A stretch of DNA of 64,000 nt from Streptomyces sp. DHE7-1. GTDB taxonomy: Bacteria > Actinomycetota > Actinomycetes > Streptomycetales > Streptomycetaceae. Positions 1 to 9,258 of this stretch are shown in pieces. The number at the start of each line of letters is the position of its first letter. The stretch's first letter is position 1. The stretch is taken from positions 1,674,001 to 1,738,000 of the forward strand of contig JACJDG010000003.1 of the NCBI GenBank assembly GCA_016432725.1. The letters are read 5' to 3'. Below the pieces are notes generated by a model that worked only from the letters and a program-made list of their open reading frames with translations, was not told where the DNA came from and did not search any database. The translations under genes were made by a program, and so were the position numbers.

Positions 1-3
1 CAT
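1..3 (-). CDS. Start codon of a gene running off the left edge
   Basis: On the minus strand the first three bases are an ATG preceded by GGGAGGAAGCAGC, a very good ribosome site at normal spacing. The rest of the gene lies outside the window, so its product is unknown. The palindrome at 43-59 sits about 40 bases upstream of this start and probably controls it. Confidence 0.55.
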
Positions 4-42
4 GCTGCTTCCTCCCGGCGGGTGTCCGTCGTCCGGCACACA

Positions 43-59
43 AACTAGCGGCGATAGTT
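43..59. promoter_or_regulatory. Palindromic operator AACTAGC-N3-GATAGTT
   Basis: Inverted repeat with 7-base arms (6 of 7 paired) and a 3-base centre, upstream of the minus-strand start at position 3. It matches the perfect palindrome at 44768-44784 upstream of the acyl-CoA dehydrogenase gene except at one arm base and in the central triplet. This suggests one dimeric regulator acting at both sites. Confidence 0.5.
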
Positions 60-141
60 TTCGCGCGCCAGACTCGCCCGGGCGCCGGCGGTTCCCCGGC
101 ACCCGGACGTACCCGGACATCATCGCCGGACCGGCGGCGGC

Positions 142-1482
142 TCACTCCCCCAGGTCGGGCAGCCGGGCCGGGGCCGGGCAGATGCGGTCGCCGTGCTGGT
201 CGAAGACGAAGAGGTGGGCGAGGTCGACGAGCAGGGGCACCTGCATGCCGTGGCGCAGCCGGATGTCGGGGGTGGTGCGGACCACCAGGTCGCCGGGGAG
301 CCGGCCCTCCGGCGGCGCCGGCTCGGGCACGGTCTCCTGCGGCTGTTCCAGCACCACCACCGGACCGGCCCGCAGCGACCCGGCCCGCTCCCGCAGCCGG
401 TCCAGCACACCCGCGCCCTCCCTCCGGCGGCGGCGCGCGGCCCGGGCGGCCGGGCGCGGCGCCTCCAGCTCGGGCACCACGGCGGGGCGCGAGCCGGTGT
501 CGAAGTGCACGAGGGTCTCGTGCCCCTGGAACTCCATGTGCTCCACCAGCCCGGTCAGCGGCACCTCTCCGGGCCGGGCGGCGCTGTGCTTGGCGATGCG
601 CACCGCCTCCGAGCGCAGCCCGACGATGATCTCGCGGCCCTGCTGGACGCGGAGCAACTGGTGGTCGAGGGACAGGGGTTCGGGCAGGCGCAGGTACTGC
701 TTGCCGAGGCTGATCGTCATGGCGCCGTCGAGCGGGGCCCGGACCAGGCCGCGCAGCAGGTTGATGCGCGGGGTGCCGATGAAGGCGGCGACGAAGACGT
801 TGCGGGGCAGCGCGTAGACCTCGCGCGGGGTGCCGACCTGCTGGAGCACCCCGCCGCGCAGCACGGCGACCCGGTCGCCGAGGGACATCGCCTCGGACTG
901 GTCGTGCGTGACGTACACCGTCGTCACGCCGAGCTCGCGGGTGAGCTGGGATATCTCGGCCCGCAGGTGGTTGCGGAGCTTGGCGTCGAGGTTGGACAGC
1001 GGCTCGTCCATCAGGAACGCGGACGGGTGCCGGGCGATGGCCCGGCCCATGGCGACCCGCTGGCGTTCGCCGCCGGAGAGCTGGCCGGGGAACCGGTCGA
1101 GCAGGTCCTCGATGCCGAGCATGCGGGCGGTCGCGTCCACGCGCGGGGCGGGGTCGGCGGCGGGTGCCTCGATACGCAGCGGGAAGCCGATGTTGTCGCG
1201 GCTGGTCATGCTCGGGTAGAGGGCGAAGTTCTGGAAGACCATCGCGATGTCCCGCTCGGCGGGCAGCCAGTCGTTGGCGTGCTCGCCGTCGAGGTGCAGT
1301 TCGCCCGCGTCGATCTCCTCGAGTCCGGCGATCATGCGCAGCACGGTGGACTTGCCGCACCCCGAGGGGCCGAGCAGGACCAGGAACTCACCGGGTGCGA
1401 TGTCCAGCGAGACCCGGTCGACGACGCGGGGGCCCCGGGCGTAGGACTTGCTCACGTCGTGCAGAGAGATGGCGCGTGTCAT
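142..1482 (-). CDS. ABC transporter ATP-binding protein, sugar (MalK/UgpC/MsiK) type
   Basis: 446 aa. Energises import of a solute, probably a sugar, from the cytoplasmic face of a permease. Walker A (GPSGCGKST) lies at residues 38-46, then the Q-loop, the LSGGERQ signature, Walker B with MDEPLSNLD, and the THD switch histidine. The C-terminal half is the TOBE/regulatory extension typical of this subfamily. I start at the ATG at 1482 (MTRAISL); the frame stays open 66 codons further upstream but that part has no family resemblance. No permease or binding-protein gene is adjacent, as for ATPases shared by several sugar transporters. The frame is intact. The 278-base gap upstream should hold its promoter; I cannot place one. 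Confidence 0.88.
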   Translation of the reverse strand: MTRAISLHDVSKSYARGPRVVDRVSLDIAPGEFLVLLGPSGCGKSTVLRMIAGLEEIDAGELHLDGEHANDWLPAERDIAMVFQNFALYPSMTSRDNIGFPLRIEAPAADPAPRVDATARMLGIEDLLDRFPGQLSGGERQRVAMGRAIARHPSAFLMDEPLSNLDAKLRNHLRAEISQLTRELGVTTVYVTHDQSEAMSLGDRVAVLRGGVLQQVGTPREVYALPRNVFVAAFIGTPRINLLRGLVRAPLDGAMTISLGKQYLRLPEPLSLDHQLLRVQQGREIIVGLRSEAVRIAKHSAARPGEVPLTGLVEHMEFQGHETLVHFDTGSRPAVVPELEAPRPAARAARRRRREGAGVLDRLRERAGSLRAGPVVVLEQPQETVPEPAPPEGRLPGDLVVRTTPDIRLRHGMQVPLLVDLAHLFVFDQHGDRICPAPARLPDLGE

Positions 1483-1760
1483 GGGTGCTGCCCCCGGGGG
1501 CTGTGCGGAGCGCCGCTGCTCCGTGGTCCGGGGCCCCGTGCGGACGTACGGGGCCCAGGGGCATGCCGTCGCGTTCCCGCCGCGTGGCCGGCGGGAAGGG
1601 GACGACAGGCCCCACGAGTCACGGAAGTTAACGGAATGTGCCCGGCCGGGGAAGAGTGGTGACGATGTCCGGAACCGCACCCCAGGCGGGGGCCGAAACG
1701 GAGGGGCGGGTTCGGGCTCCGGGCCGCCCGGTGCGGGCGGCGGGAGGCGGCGCCGGGGGG

Positions 1761-2420
1761 TCAGCCGGTCGCGGTGAGGTGGGCGAAGACCACCACGTTG
1801 CTCGTGTAGCCGGTGCGCCGGCTGTACAGACCGCCGCAGGTGAGCACGCGCAACTCCGGGCGCCGGGAGGGGCCGTAGACCTCCTTGTCGGGGAAGCCGG
1901 CCTTGTCGTACACCTTCACCCGGTCCACGCTGTAGACGGCGGTACGGCCGTCCGCGCGCCTGACCTCGATCGGCTTGCCCGGCTCGACCTGGGCCAGGGC
2001 CGCGAAGACGGCGGCGCCGGTCCGGGTGTCGCGATGGCCGACGGCGATGGCGGTCCCGGTCTCGCCGGGCGTGGGACCGTCCTGGTACCAGCCGACCTCC
2101 TTCGGGCGGTCCAGCGGCGGTGTCGACAACTGCCGCTCGCGGTCGAGTCGCAGGCCCATGACCGGGGCGTCGATGCCGAGGGACGGGATGCGCAGGTCCG
2201 TCGGCCGGGACCGGGTGGACAGAGGGCGGGGCGGGGGCGCCTGGTCCGACTCCCCCTGCCGTCCGTCACCGCCGCTCCGGCCACCCGCCTGGGCCGGACC
2301 GTCCGGTCCGCCGCACCGGACCCCCACCGTCACCAGGACGCCCGCGAGCAGGGCCGTCCTGGCGAGGCGGTAGGCACGGGTCCGGTACCACGGCCTGGGT
2401 CGGCGCCTACGCGGCACCAT
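1761..2420 (-). CDS. Class F-like sortase (transpeptidase)
   Basis: 219 aa. An N-terminal cytoplasmic basic stretch is followed by one membrane anchor (about residues 17-34) and a Pro/Gly-rich linker, then the sortase barrel. The catalytic triad is visible: His in AVGHRDT, Cys in VLTCGG, and Arg in SRRTGYTSN close to the C-terminus. Sortases cleave a C-terminal sorting signal and attach the protein to peptidoglycan. The gene overlaps the end of the upstream CDS (2407-3119) by 14 bases, and that CDS ends in a membrane segment and basic tail, so the two look like a translationally coupled enzyme-substrate pair. The assignment to class F rests on overall shape and the actinobacterial context, not a search. 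Confidence 0.85.
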   Translation of the reverse strand: MVPRRRRPRPWYRTRAYRLARTALLAGVLVTVGVRCGGPDGPAQAGGRSGGDGRQGESDQAPPPRPLSTRSRPTDLRIPSLGIDAPVMGLRLDRERQLSTPPLDRPKEVGWYQDGPTPGETGTAIAVGHRDTRTGAAVFAALAQVEPGKPIEVRRADGRTAVYSVDRVKVYDKAGFPDKEVYGPSRRPELRVLTCGGLYSRRTGYTSNVVVFAHLTATG

Positions 2421-3119
2421 GGGGCCGCCGGCGGATCAGCCGGATGTACACCGCGCCGCTGACCGCGACCAGTCCGACGGCCGCGGCGGCCGCGACCGGA
2501 GAGAACGCGCCCGTCGTGTCGACGAGGCCGCCGCCGCCCGCGTGCACACCGCCCTTGGGGCCGTCGTTGTGGTCGCCGCCCGAGCCCCAGGCCGAGTCGC
2601 TCTGCTGGTCGTGGTTCTGCTGGCCGTTGTTCTGCTGGTGGTCCTCGATCTGACCGCCCGGGCCCTGCTGCCCCTCCGCCCGGCCGTCCCGGCAGTTGAC
2701 GCGGAAGACCTTCTCCTTCAGGGCCGGGGCGTCCCCACGGTCCAGCTGATCTTGTACTGCCCGTCCGCGAGGCCCAGCGGGTCGGTGTGGCCCGCGCCGC
2801 CGGCGAGCTGGATGCTGCCCGTCACGGTGGCTGCGGTGGGCAGCGGGGGCTGGGGCGTGATGGTGTAGGTGATGGCGGGCAGCGCGTCGAAGTTGACGGC
2901 CTCGAGGAAGAACTTGCAGACCACCGGGTCGTCCTTCGCCGAGCCGATGAACGACGGCGGGTTGGTGGAGCGCGCGTTGTGGATCCGGATGTCGCCGTTC
3001 TCCCCTACCGCCGTCGCCGCCGGCGCCGCCACCCATGACGCGCCCGCCGCGGCAAGGGCGGTGAGGACGACGGTGGCACCCGCGCGGGAGAAGGTCCGTG
3101 GAAGTGTCAGGGTGGGCAT
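2407..3119 (-). CDS. Secreted, probably sortase-anchored surface protein (frame broken)
   Basis: Corrected length 237 aa. Start ATG at 3119 behind GGAGGAGCTTGC. A signal peptide (to about residue 37, ending PAATA) is followed by a beta-type domain with two cysteines, a Gln/Asn/His-rich low-complexity linker, and then VDTTGAF, a hydrophobic helix and an RLIRRR tail. That C-terminus has the layout of a cell-wall sorting signal but not a canonical LPXTG. One base is missing in the C run at 2733-2736; adding it joins the two halves (WTVGDAPALKEKV). It overlaps the sortase gene by 14 bases. I recognise no catalytic domain; role at the cell surface is inferred. Confidence 0.7.
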
Positions 3120-3218
3120 GCAAGCTCCTCCGAGTTAGACGATTTTCATACAAATCGCTCTCCTCTGGACTCTCACGCATGCGCTCCACGGCCCGCGGCA
3201 CCAACGCCGGACGCGCCG

Positions 3219-4462
3219 TCAGATATCGCTCGTGCGGCGCAACGCCGTTGCCTTCCGGCCCGTCTCCGCGGTCGGATCGGCCTCGGAGGGCCGCTTTCCG
3301 CCCTCGGGCGACCGCACCGCCACCGCCGAGGACAGCAGCAGCAACGCGCCCAGCATCACGAACGGCGCGGCCACCCCGGCCACGCCCGCGACCAGGCCCG
3401 CGGCGGCCGGGGCGGCGACCTGGCCGAGCCGGTTGCCGGTCAGGCGCAGGGCGAGCGCGGTGGAGCGGGCGCCGGCCGGGGCGGCCTGGACGACCGTCGT
3501 CATGGACAGCGGCTGTCCGACGCCGAGGCAGAAACCGAGGACGGTGAGCATCGTGCCGAGCGCCCACACCGGCACCGGCACGGCCACCCCCGCGCACAGC
3601 ACGGCCGCCAGGAAGCAGGTCGCCGTGAGCAGCGCCGGACGGCCGAGCAGCCGCAGCAGCGGGGTGAGGACGAGCCGGCAGGCGATGGTGGCCCCGGCGC
3701 GCAGACCGAGCAGGACACCGATCACCGCGGGCGCGATGCCCCGGTGCTCGCCGACCACCGGGAGATAGGCGGTGAGGATGTCGGTGGCGGAGAGCACGGA
3801 GAGGCTGACGAGCATCCCCGCGGGCACGCCCCGGGCGCGCAGGATCCCGCCGACCGGCACTCTGCCGCCCCCGGGCGAAGGGGAGCCGACCGCCGTGCGG
3901 TCCTCGACGCGCCACAGCGAGGTGAGCGCGAGCGCCCCGCCCGCGCCCGCGACGACGAGGGCGAGGGCGCTGCTGCCGGCCATGTCGGGGCCGCCGATGA
4001 GGGCGCCGGCGGCGACCGGTCCGACGAGTTGGCCGAGGGAGGCGCCGATGGTGAAGTGCCCGAAGTTGCGGTCCTGTTCGTGCGGTGCGGACTGCCGGGC
4101 CACCAGCGACTGGGCGCCGATCACGAAGCCGAGGTGCCCGAGCCCCATCACCCCGCTCCACAGGGCCGTCGCCCACAGCGAGTCGGCCAGTCCGCTGAGT
4201 ACGCAGCCCCCGGAGACGAGGACTACGCCCGCCGGCAGCAGCGGTGCGCAGCGGCCGTGGTCGGTACGGCGGCCGAGCGGCACCGCCGCGAACAGCGGGA
4301 GCAGGGCGTACACCCCGGCGATGACGCCGACCGCCCGCTCGTCGGCGCCCAGCGCGAGCGCCCGGTAGGAGACGGCGGGCCGGGCCATCGACACCGCCCC
4401 TGCGCGAGACCGAAGGCGACGACGAGGCGGAGCAGCCAGCCGCGGTTCCCACCGGGCGCCAT
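3219..4462 (-). CDS. MFS transporter (frame broken near the N-terminus)
   Basis: Corrected length 414 aa, matching a 12-helix major facilitator permease. Hydrophobic helices are spread over the whole length, and the loop between helices 2 and 3 carries PLGRRTDHG, an MFS motif A variant. Substrate unknown. Start ATG at 4462. One base is missing in the C run at 4397-4400; restoring it joins FGLAQG to AVSMARPAVSYRALALG. It lies 45 bases downstream of the citrate-type transporter gene on the same strand and may be cotranscribed. Confidence 0.75.
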
Positions 4463-4507
4463 GAGACCTTCTCCTTCCGGGCGACCTGCCGTTGACCGTC
4501 CGGCGGA

Positions 4508-5926
4508 TCAGAGGATACCGAGGACGGCGCCCGCGCCGAGCACCACCAGCGAGGTGAGGACGGCCCACTTCACGACGAACCGGGTGTGGTCGCCGAACTC
4601 GACCTTGGCCATGCCGACGAGGACGTACACGGCCGGGACCAGCGGGCTGGACATGTGCAGCGGCTGGCCGACGATCGAGGCGCGGGCGATCTCCACGGTG
4701 GAGACGCCGTGGGCCTGGCCCGCCTCGGCGAGCACCGGCAGGATGCCGAAGTAGAAGCCGTCGTTGGACATGAAGTACGTGAGCGGGATGCTCAGTACGC
4801 CGGTGACGAGGGCCATGTGCGGGCCCATCGCGTCGGGGATGTTGCGCACCAGCCACTCGGCCATGTGGTCCACCATGCCGGTGCCCTGCAGCACGCCGGT
4901 GAAGACGGCGGCGGCGAAGACCATGCCGGAGACGTTGAGGACGTTCTCGGCGTGCGCGGCGATCCGGGCCCTCTGGTCGGGCATGTGCGGGAAGTTGACG
5001 GTCAGCGCGAGCGCGGCGCCGAGCAGGAACAGCACCGGGATCGGCAGCCACTCCATGATCATGGCGGTCAGCAGGACGACCGTGAGCAGCGCGTTGAACC
5101 AGTACAGCTTCGGCCGCAGGGTCGCGCGGGCGGGGTCGAGGCCCTGGAAGCCCTCGTCCTCGGGCGCCTCGGGCAGGCTGCCGCCGGAGCCGGAGCCGGA
5201 GCCGGTGCCGGTGCCGGAGCCCACGGTGCGCTTCGGGGTGCCGCTGGAACCGGCGCCGACCAGCACGGTCTCCGCCTCGGGCGCCTCCACCAGCGCCTCG
5301 TCCAGGGTGAGCACGCCGAGCCGGCCGCGCTCGCGCCGGCCGAGGACGTAGGCGAGGACGAGGACGAACAGCAGGCCCGCGGCCAGGGCCGGGATCATCG
5401 GGACGAAGATGTCGCTCGCGTCCAGCTTCAGCGCCGTCGCGGCGCGCGCGGTCGGTCCGCCCCACGGCAGGGTGTTCATCACGCCGTTGGCCATGGCCGC
5501 CACGCCGGTCATCACGACCAGGCTCATCTTCAGCCGCTTGTACAGCGGGTACATCGCCGAGACGGTGATCATGAAGGTGGTGGAGCCGTCGCCGTCGAGG
5601 GAGACGATGGCCGCCAGGACGGCCGTGCCGACGACGATCCGCAGCGGATCGGCCCGGCAGAATTTCAGGATGCCCCGGACGACCGGGTCGAAGAGGCCGA
5701 CGTCGATCATCACACCGAAGTAGACGATCGCGAACATGAGCATCGCCGCGGTGGGGGCGAGGCCGGTGACGCCGTCGATGACGTAGTCGCCGAGGTGGGC
5801 GCCCTTGCCCACGAGGACACAGAAGAGTGCCGGTATGAGCACGAGCGCCGCGATCGGCGACATCTTCTTCAGCATGATCAGGACCAGGAAGGTCGCGATC
5901 ATGGCGAAGCCGAGGATGGTCAGCAT
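4508..5926 (-). CDS. CitMHS-family citrate-Mg2+ (metal-citrate) symporter
   Basis: 472 aa, the usual length for CitMHS secondary transporters that import citrate as a divalent-metal complex with protons. About 11-12 hydrophobic helices; the N-terminus (MLTILGFAMIATFLVLIML) and the segment around SLDGDGSTTFMIT are family-typical. A central cytoplasmic loop holds a low-complexity Gly/Ser/Thr stretch encoded by a hexanucleotide repeat (5183-5221). Start ATG at 5926. The leader contains a long-range inverted repeat (5933-5989). Reading frame intact. The metal preferred (Mg or Ca) cannot be read from sequence alone. Confidence 0.85.
   Translation of the reverse strand: MLTILGFAMIATFLVLIMLKKMSPIAALVLIPALFCVLVGKGAHLGDYVIDGVTGLAPTAAMLMFAIVYFGVMIDVGLFDPVVRGILKFCRADPLRIVVGTAVLAAIVSLDGDGSTTFMITVSAMYPLYKRLKMSLVVMTGVAAMANGVMNTLPWGGPTARAATALKLDASDIFVPMIPALAAGLLFVLVLAYVLGRRERGRLGVLTLDEALVEAPEAETVLVGAGSSGTPKRTVGSGTGTGSGSGSGGSLPEAPEDEGFQGLDPARATLRPKLYWFNALLTVVLLTAMIMEWLPIPVLFLLGAALALTVNFPHMPDQRARIAAHAENVLNVSGMVFAAAVFTGVLQGTGMVDHMAEWLVRNIPDAMGPHMALVTGVLSIPLTYFMSNDGFYFGILPVLAEAGQAHGVSTVEIARASIVGQPLHMSSPLVPAVYVLVGMAKVEFGDHTRFVVKWAVLTSLVVLGAGAVLGIL
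5183..5221. repeat. Hexanucleotide repeat (GCCGGA/GCCGGT), 6.5 copies
   Basis: Six and a half tandem units inside the CitMHS gene, giving an alternating Ser/Thr-Gly dipeptide run in a loop. Copy-number change would be in frame and so tolerated. Confidence 0.85.
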
Positions 5927-5932
5927 GTGGAT

Positions 5933-5989
5933 ACCTAACGTTCGCCCTTGAACATCCCACCTGGGGCCGGCGGTGCGACGACGTTAGGT
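5933..5989. promoter_or_regulatory. Inverted repeat ACCTAACG ... CGTTAGGT upstream of the citrate transporter
   Basis: Two perfect 8-base arms (5933-5940 and 5982-5989) separated by 41 bases, immediately upstream of the CitMHS start codon. It could be a paired regulator site or a leader structure. No regulator gene is adjacent. Confidence 0.35.
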
Positions 5990-6059
5990 CCCGTCAAACG
6001 GCGTTAACAAGTGGTTGACACGCGAGCAATAAGCGCGAAAGTCCAGGTCACAGCTTTGC

Positions 6060-8311
6060 TCAGGTCAGCGTGGTGAGCTCGTCGGGCACGGCCGCCACCT
6101 CGACCGGGACTCCGTTGAGGACCGCGTTGCCGGAGAGCGGGTCGAGCAGGCTGCCGTCGAGGAGCTGGTTGACGTTGACGCCGGGGTCGGTGCCGGCGTG
6201 GCTCAGCCGGACGCCGGGGCGGTCGTGGCCCCAGCCGTGCGGCAGGCTCACCACACCCGGCCGGACCGCGTCGGTGACCTCGGCGGGCGCGGTCACCGCT
6301 CCCCCGGCGCCCTTGACCCGCACCGGTTCGCCGTCCGCTATGCCGAGGCGGGCGGCGTCGCGCGGGTGCAGCTGCAGGGTGCAGCGGTTGCTGCCGCCGG
6401 TGAGGGCGGGCACGTTGTGCATCCAGCTGTTGTTGGAGCGCAGGTGGCGGCGGCCGACGAGGACCAGTGAGGCGGGGCGCTCGCGCATTGCCTCGCGCAG
6501 CCGGGGCAGGTCGCCGGCGATCGGCGCGGGCAGCAGCTCGACCTTGCCGCTCACGGTCTTCAGGGGCTGCGGCAGGCGCGGTTGCAGCGGGCCGAGGTCG
6601 ATGCCGTGCGGGTGGTCGAGCAGCCTGCGCAGCGTCAGGCCGCCGGGCCGGACGCCGAAGCCGTCGCCGTAGGGGCCGAGGCGCAGCATCAGGTCGAGCC
6701 GCCGCTCGGGGCCGCTCTCCCCGGTGAGCTGTGCGGCGAGATCCCCCGGATCGCGGCCGTGCACCGGGGAGTGGGGTTCCTGGACGGCCTTGCCGAGGGT
6801 CTGGTCGACGACCATCGCGTCCACGGCGGCCGGGTCGGCGCCGTGCATGCCCGTCGCGGCCAGGACCAGCCGCGCGAGGATCTCGGTCTCGGCCATCCGG
6901 CCGGGTTCGAGGGGGACGGCGGGACGGCTGTAGCGGACCTGGTTGCGCACGGCGAGGGTGTTGAAGGCGAAGTCGTGGTGCGGGCTCTGCGAGGGCGGCG
7001 GCGGGGGCAGTACGACGTCGGCGTGGCGGGAGGTCTCGTTGAGGTACGGGTCGACGCTGACCATGAAGTCCAGCGAGTCCAGGGCCTTGTCGAGGCGGTC
7101 GCCGTCGGGCGCGGACAGCACCGGGTTGGCCGCGACGACGACGAGCGCGCGGACCGGCTCGCCCTCGTCGGTCGCGGTGTCGATCTCCTCGGCGAGCGCG
7201 GAGAGCGGCAACTCGCCCTTCGCCTCGGGCAGCCGCCGCACCCGGGAGTGCCAGCGGCCGAGGGCGAAACCGTGGCCGGGGCCGGCCGGGCGGGGGGTCC
7301 GGTCGGTGGCGGCCTGCGGGAAGAGGGCGCCGCCCGGCCGGTCCAGGTTGCCGGTGAGGACGTTGAGGACGTCGACCAGCCAGCTCGCGAGGGTGCCGTG
7401 CGGGACGGTGCAGCTCCCGATGCGGGCGTAGACGGCGGCGGTGGGGCGGCGGCGAGTTCACGGGCGAGGGTGCGGATGAGGTCCGCGTCGAGGTCGCAGG
7501 CGCCGGCCACCGCCTCGGGGGTGAAGTCACCGACGGCCGCGCGGAGTTCGTCGACGCCCTGGACGTGCGGGGCGAGCGCGCCGAGGTCGGTCAGCTCCTC
7601 CTCGAACAGCACGTTGGCCAGCGCGGCGAGCAGCAGGGCGTCGGTGCCGGGGCGGATCGCGAGGTGCCGGTCGGCGAGTTTCGCGGTGCGGGTGCGGCGG
7701 GGGTCCACCACGGTGAGCCGGCCGCCGCGGGCCCGGAGGGCCTTCAGCCTGCCGGGGAAGTCCGGGGCGGTGCACAGACTCCCGTTGGACTCCACGGGGT
7801 TGGCGCCGATCAGCAGCAGGTGGTCGGTGCGGTCGAGGTCCGGGACCGGGATGGCGTTCGCGTCGCCGAAGAGCAGGCCGCTGGAGACGTGCTTGGGCAT
7901 CTGGTCGACCGTGGAGGCGGTGAACAGGCTGCGGGTGCGCAGGGCGGCCAGCAGGACCGGCGGGTAGAGGGCACCGGCCATGGTGTGCACGTTGGGGTTG
8001 CCGAGGACCACTCCGAGGGCGTGGGGCCCGTACCGCTCGACGACCGGGCGCAGACCCGCCGCGACCGCGTCGAAGGCCTCCTCCCAGGTGGCCTCGCGCA
8101 GCGCGCCGTCCTCGCGGACCAGCGGCGCGCGCAGCCGGTCGGGGTCGCCGTCGACGGCGCCGAAGGAGGCGCCCTTGGGGCAGATGAAGCCCTTGCTGAA
8201 GACGTCCTCGCGGTCACCGCGGGCACCGGTGACCCGGGTGCCCTCGACGGTGAGGGTCAGCCCGCAGGTGGCCTCGCACAGGGGGCAGATTCGCAGGGCG
8301 GTGCGGGGCAC
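6060..8311 (-). CDS. Molybdopterin-dependent oxidoreductase, 4Fe-4S type (frame broken once)
   Basis: Corrected length 750 aa. Member of the formate dehydrogenase/nitrate reductase superfamily. The N-terminus has the iron-sulfur motif CPLCEATCG...ICPKG, followed by the molybdopterin core domains and the C-terminal dinucleotide-binding barrel near KGAGGAVTAPAEVTDAV and LPHGWGHDRPG. Start GTG at 8311 behind GGAGGACCC. One base is missing in the G run at 7443-7446; restoring it joins RELAAAPT to AAVYARIGS. It stands alone, with no small or cytochrome subunit, and lies downstream of a TetR gene with a palindrome (8392-8403) between them. The substrate cannot be told from sequence. Confidence 0.82.
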
Positions 8312-8391
8312 GGGTCCTCCTGGAGGATCGGCGGCGGTGCCGGCCCGCCCCGGTCGGCCCGGGCGGGCTCCGGCGGGCTCGGGGGTGAGCA

Positions 8392-8403
8392 TACCGACCG
8401 GTA
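8392..8403. promoter_or_regulatory. Probable TetR operator TACCGACCGGTA
   Basis: Perfect 12-base palindrome located 81 bases upstream of the oxidoreductase GTG and just downstream of the TetR gene. Position and type fit repression of the oxidoreductase by the TetR protein. Inference from position only. Confidence 0.5.
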
Positions 8404-8447
8404 GGCATGGAGGGGAGCCCCCGCGACGCCCCGGCCGCTGGGCGGGT

Positions 8448-9065
8448 TCAGTCGAGGACGCGTCCGAGGTACGCCCGCAGCAGCTCGCGGGTCTCGCGGA
8501 TGATCGCCTCGTCGCCTTGGGGATCGACCCGGAAGGCGAGCTGCACGAGGGTGTCGGCGCTCTCCACGGCGACGAGGAAGACGCGGCGCAGATCCTCGCC
8601 GGGGGTGCGGCCGAGGTAGCCGGAGAGCAGGTCGGTGAGCCGGTCGGCGACCCGGGTGTTGGGCTCCGCCTGCCGGGCGCCGACCGGGATCTGGTTGCCG
8701 AAGTCCACGAGGGCGAAGCCGGGAGCGGTGCGCTTCATGGCCAGGTACTCGTCCAGCACGGCGTCCACGGCGGCCCGCCAGTCCCCCCGCCGCTCGCCCT
8801 TCAGCCGTTCCCTGACGCGTTCGCTGTACCGCTCCAGGTTGCGCTGGGCGAGGGCGTCGGCCATCTGCCGCTTGTTGCCGAAGAACCGGTAGACCGAGCC
8901 GATGGGCACCTCGGCGCGCGCGGCCACCGCCCGGGTGCTCAGGGCGTCGTAGCCGGCCTCGTCGAGGAGGTCGGCGCAGGCGTCGAGGATCCTGGTCAGC
9001 CGTTCGGCGCTGCGCCGCTGGACGGGCGCGCGGCGCAGCGATGTCGCGTGGGGCACGGACTTCAT
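8448..9065 (-). CDS. TetR-family transcriptional regulator
   Basis: 205 aa, normal for the family. The N-terminal three-helix DNA-binding domain includes LSTRAVAARAEVPIGSVYRFFGNK, with the classic recognition helix ending in VYRFFGNK. The C-terminal ligand domain is variable and gives no ligand clue. Start ATG at 9065 (MKSVPHAT) preceded by GGAGAGGC; an open stretch 21 codons upstream is less likely to be translated. It precedes the molybdopterin oxidoreductase on the same strand, its likely target. Confidence 0.88.
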   Translation of the reverse strand: MKSVPHATSLRRAPVQRRSAERLTRILDACADLLDEAGYDALSTRAVAARAEVPIGSVYRFFGNKRQMADALAQRNLERYSERVRERLKGERRGDWRAAVDAVLDEYLAMKRTAPGFALVDFGNQIPVGARQAEPNTRVADRLTDLLSGYLGRTPGEDLRRVFLVAVESADTLVQLAFRVDPQGDEAIIRETRELLRAYLGRVLD

Positions 9066-9258
9066 GATGCCTCTCCGCCGGGGCCGGGTGAACCTCGCCC
9101 CCAGTACGGAAAAGGGTGGCCGTTGCACTCATCGGCGTGCGGAACAGGGCGGCCGCGGCGCCCGCCGGGGCCACCGGGCCGGGGCCGCCGCACCGGCCGG
9201 CGGGGCGGAGAGGGCGGTCCCCGGCGCTCACCGGACGGGAGCGCGGGCCCGGACGTGC

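Noticed and set aside
1483..1680. Upstream extension of the ABC ATPase to 1680
   Set aside because: Residues before MTRAISL have no family similarity and belong to the promoter region.
4586..5938. Long open frames on the opposite strand (also at 36092-38461, 49889-52039 and 53448-56474, up to 1008 codons)
   Set aside because: They lie antisense to recognised genes and have repetitive low-complexity composition caused by the high GC of the third codon position; no family resemblance and no ribosome sites.
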